Origin: Methanosarcinales archaeon
GTDB taxonomy: Archaea; Halobacteriota; Methanosarcinia; Methanotrichales; Methanotrichaceae
Direction: 5' to 3'
NCBI GenBank assembly: GCA_013415595.1
Contig: JAAEEW010000205.1
Span: forward strand, 1 to 8,179
DNA length: 8,179 nt
A model generated the notes under the pieces. The model ran no database searches. It was not told the DNA's origin and saw only the letters and a program-made list of their open reading frames with translations. This document shows, in pieces, positions 6,339-8,179 of the stretch (the stretch's first letter is position 1; each line of letters begins with the position of its first letter). A program made the translations under genes and the position numbers.

Positions 6339-6701
6339 ATGGATCATGGAGATCGCACCTTCTGTCTGATGGAGGCGGAGGACGAAGTTGAGCTGGCCGG
6401 GCTCCTATGCGGCCACGTGTGGAACCTCTGCCGGGGATTCGTTCACCAGGGCCTGCTGATACTGAATGACAGCGCCAGCGAGGACCAGCCTGCCCGGTAC
6501 GCCATAGTGCGCATGGAACGGGACGACGACGGCCTGATCAGCGGGGTGCAGGTGGACAGCTTCACCTTCGGCGGGGCCGATCCAAAGGCCGCCCGGCAGC
6601 GCCTGCAGGAGGTCCGGGAGGGGCGGGACTTCATGAGCCAGCCCCTGACCGTCAGGACCGAGCCTCACTGGCATCACACCTGTGAGCTGTGCCGGCTCTG
6701 A
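6339..6701 (+). CDS. Hypothetical protein with a His/Cys-rich C-terminal tail
   Basis: I do not recognise this 120-residue protein. It has no signal peptide or membrane segment, so it is probably cytoplasmic. The N-terminal half is mixed alpha/beta in character (VELAGLLCGHVWNLCRGF, then GLLILNDSAS and ARYAIVRMER). The tail HWHHTCELCRL gives His110, His112, His113, Cys115 and Cys118, a plausible zinc or other metal site; further cysteines are at 9, 24 and 31. The ATG start has GGTGA six bases upstream. Codon use resembles that of its neighbours (strong G/C third positions), which supports a real gene. It stands alone between gaps of 140 and 191 bases. Confidence 0.75.
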   Translation: MDHGDRTFCLMEAEDEVELAGLLCGHVWNLCRGFVHQGLLILNDSASEDQPARYAIVRMERDDDGLISGVQVDSFTFGGADPKAARQRLQEVREGRDFMSQPLTVRTEPHWHHTCELCRL

Positions 6702-6892
6702 CAGCAACCAGCCGGGCCCAAACTCACCAGAGTTCATCCCCCTGACCTGGATCGGCCGGTGGAGCTGCCGGCGGTGAAAGGAGGGGCCTGAGCCACTGCC
6801 GTCATTCTCCGCTCTTTCCCCTGGCGGCAAAGTGGCCTGCCTGGCCCGGCATCGAGGAAATTATTTAAGGAAGACCGGAGGGAAATAGCCTC
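6702..6892 (+). promoter_or_regulatory. Intergenic region with candidate lemA promoter
   Basis: No gene is visible in these 191 bases. Near the right end ATTATTTAAG (about 6860-6869) is a good TATA-like box in an otherwise GC-rich stretch, with an expected start near 6890. GGAGG lies at 6877-6881, 11 bases before the lemA ATG. If the start is near 6890 the mRNA would be leaderless and the GGAGG would be outside it, so which signal is used is unclear. Confidence 0.4.
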
Positions 6893-7501
6893 ATGGATAT
6901 CTTCTCCCTGGCCCTCCCGGCTCTGCTGGTGGTATTGTCCCTGGCCGTCTACTTCGTCTCCATATTCAACCGGCTGCAAAGGCTTCGAAACGGGAGCCAG
7001 GCCACCCTCTCCCAGATCAGGGTGGCCATGAAGAAGCGTCTGGACATGATCGAGCAACTGGTGGACTCGGTGAAGAGCTATGCCCGCTTCGAGAGAAACA
7101 CCCTGGAGGATATCACCCGCCTTCGCACCACCCTGGAAGACGCCGGGCCGGGGGAGCTTGGTCGCATCAACGGGGCCTCCCAGGGCTTGCTGGGAAGCGT
7201 GCAGGCGGTGGCGGAGAGCTATCCCAACCTGAAGACCTCTGAGGCCGTGACCTCCACCATGGCCGCCATCCGGGATGTGGAGGACGAGATAGCGCGGCAG
7301 CGCTACACCTACAACAACATCATCCAGGAGTTCAACACCCTCCTGGACACCTTCCCCTCGGGAATGGTGGCCTCCACCTCGGGACTCGGAAAGCTGGACT
7401 ACCTGAACTTCGAGGAAGACGAGCTGAGGAGGTCGGGCTACCTGACCACCGAGGAGCTGGAGCCCCGCCGCCCGGAGGTGACCTGGAGTGAGGGAGAGTA
7501 A
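6893..7501 (+). CDS. lemA: LemA family membrane-anchored helical protein
   Basis: This 202-residue protein has one N-terminal membrane segment (about 5-24) followed by a long helical domain. LemA hallmarks are NRLQRLRNGSQATLSQI (26-42), the MKKRLDMIEQLVDSVKSYA block (46-64), AESYPNLK (107-114), and the terminal-helix pattern RQRYTYNNIIQEFNTLLDTFP (135-155) matching the family's aRxxYNxxVxxyNxxxxxFP. The molecular function of LemA is not established. It often sits beside TPM, DUF2207 or HtpX-type membrane proteins, and here a DUF2207-like gene overlaps its 3' end by 14 bases, so the two are probably co-translated. The acidic C-terminal tail is unremarkable. Confidence 0.9.
   Translation: MDIFSLALPALLVVLSLAVYFVSIFNRLQRLRNGSQATLSQIRVAMKKRLDMIEQLVDSVKSYARFERNTLEDITRLRTTLEDAGPGELGRINGASQGLLGSVQAVAESYPNLKTSEAVTSTMAAIRDVEDEIARQRYTYNNIIQEFNTLLDTFPSGMVASTSGLGKLDYLNFEEDELRRSGYLTTEELEPRRPEVTWSEGE
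7474..7481 (+). promoter_or_regulatory. Strong Shine-Dalgarno site within the lemA 3' end
   Basis: GGAGGTGA is a full match to the archaeal anti-Shine-Dalgarno sequence. It lies six bases before the GTG at 7488 and fixes that codon as the start of the downstream gene, inside the last codons of lemA. Confidence 0.7.
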
Positions 7502-8179
7502 GGTCCTGGCCGGGCTGCTGATACTGGTCCTGCTGATGGGCGCAGGCGGCCTCTACCTGATAGGGGCATTCAGCAGCCCCGACCTCTCGGGCCCGGTCTA
7601 CGTGCAGGACTACAGCGCCCGCCTGTTCCTCAACGGCTCCATGGAGGAGACCTTCCTCTACCGGGTGAATGTGGACGGCAAGTACCGCATGCTCTACCGG
7701 CTGTGGAAGGTTCCCGTCTCCTTCCAGTCCCTGGGCTCCCCTCACGTAACCCCGGTGGCCATCGACGCCCCGCCGGGAACCGTCCCCTACGTAAAGGACT
7801 GGCAGGGGGAGGTCCGGGTCCTGGACGCCGACTCCGGGAGCCTGGCCCCTGAGATCGGGTCTTTGGCCCTCAGAGACGAGCTGGGGGTCTACAGGCCCGA
7901 ACGCCTCTCCCCCGGCCTCTATGAGATCGGCTACCGCTACCAGATTCACCCCTTCCTGGAGTGCGACGACCGGCACTGCCACCTGAACGTCATGTTCGCC
8001 GAGGAGCACCTGCCCTACCAGAACGTCACCCTGCGCATCGTGGACCCCGGCCGGGATGTGCTGGAGCTGTACCCCCATCCCCCCATGGACGTCTCCCGGG
8101 AGGGCCAGGAGTGGGTGGTCAGGGGACAAAGCCCCCTGGACCGTCTCCTGGAGGTGGAGATGGTCCTCAATGGGAAGGC
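7488..8179 (+). CDS. DUF2207-like predicted membrane protein, N-terminal part (runs off window)
   Basis: This open frame of 230 codons starts at GTG 7488 and has no stop before the window ends. The N-terminus has a signal-anchor segment (about 7-27: VLAGLLILVLLMGAGGLYLIG), so the rest probably faces outside the cell. The following DYSARLFLNGSMEETFLYRV resembles the start of DUF2207 domains (a short strand, then a polar turn and E-x-x-x-Y-x-V). Cys159 and Cys164 (ECDDRHCH) could pair. The full family usually has a C-terminal part with further membrane segments, which would lie beyond the window. The DUF2207 call rests on pattern and on the LemA pairing, not on a search. The 14-base overlap with lemA and the strong ribosome-binding site suggest translational coupling. 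Confidence 0.72.
   Translation, partial: MRESKVLAGLLILVLLMGAGGLYLIGAFSSPDLSGPVYVQDYSARLFLNGSMEETFLYRVNVDGKYRMLYRLWKVPVSFQSLGSPHVTPVAIDAPPGTVPYVKDWQGEVRVLDADSGSLAPEIGSLALRDELGVYRPERLSPGLYEIGYRYQIHPFLECDDRHCHLNVMFAEEHLPYQNVTLRIVDPGRDVLELYPHPPMDVSREGQEWVVRGQSPLDRLLEVEMVLNGK

Noticed and set aside
6702..6892. A short GTG frame at 6760 of ten codons was considered as a small gene.
   Set aside because: It is too short, with no ribosome-binding site and no conserved pattern.
7332..8129. A 265-codon open frame on the minus strand opposite lemA and the DUF2207-like gene.
   Set aside because: It mirrors two well-supported plus-strand genes and has the biased composition of a GC-rich antisense shadow.

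Overview
The window looks archaeal and GC-rich, probably from a euryarchaeon of the Methanosarcinia type. A Methanothrix (Methanosaeta)-like methanogen is my best guess, but it is inference. Three things point this way. Coding regions have strong G/C third positions together with frequent AGG/AGA arginine and ATA isoleucine codons. AT-rich TATA-like boxes, rather than -35/-10 pairs, lie in front of several genes. The gene content (HMG-CoA synthase, stand-alone NHEJ ligase plus Ku, DUF2207 protein) also fits. No rRNA, tRNA, insertion sequence, integrase or CRISPR array was seen.

Layout, left to right. Positions 1-299 are an AT-rich leader with TATA-like boxes and a small hairpin. A 449-residue HMG-CoA synthase of the long bacterial/eukaryotic kind follows (300-1649, TTG start). 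The next gap (1650-1918) begins with a degenerate 12-bp tandem repeat. A 14-helix MFS transporter (1919-3307) converges on, and overlaps by 9 bases, a minus-strand two-gene operon of ku (5187 to 4354) and an ATP-dependent NHEJ DNA ligase (4342 to 3299). A GC-rich divergent promoter region (5188-5352) separates ku from an aldo/keto reductase (5353-6198). Then come an orphan 120-residue protein with a His/Cys-rich tail (6339-6701), a LemA family protein (6893-7501) and, overlapping it by 14 bases, the first 230 codons of a DUF2207-type membrane protein (from 7488) that runs off the right edge.

Functionally these are several small units rather than one pathway: isoprenoid precursor synthesis, drug or metabolite efflux, double-strand break repair, a redox enzyme, and a membrane LemA/DUF2207 pair. 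The most notable unit is the ku-ligase operon. NHEJ is uncommon in archaea, and here the ligase lacks fused polymerase and phosphoesterase domains and has an N-terminal extension built from an in-frame 9-bp minisatellite. I see no clearly new multi-gene system. The best leads are that operon with its repeat, the orphan His/Cys protein, and the 12-bp repeat behind the HMG-CoA synthase gene.
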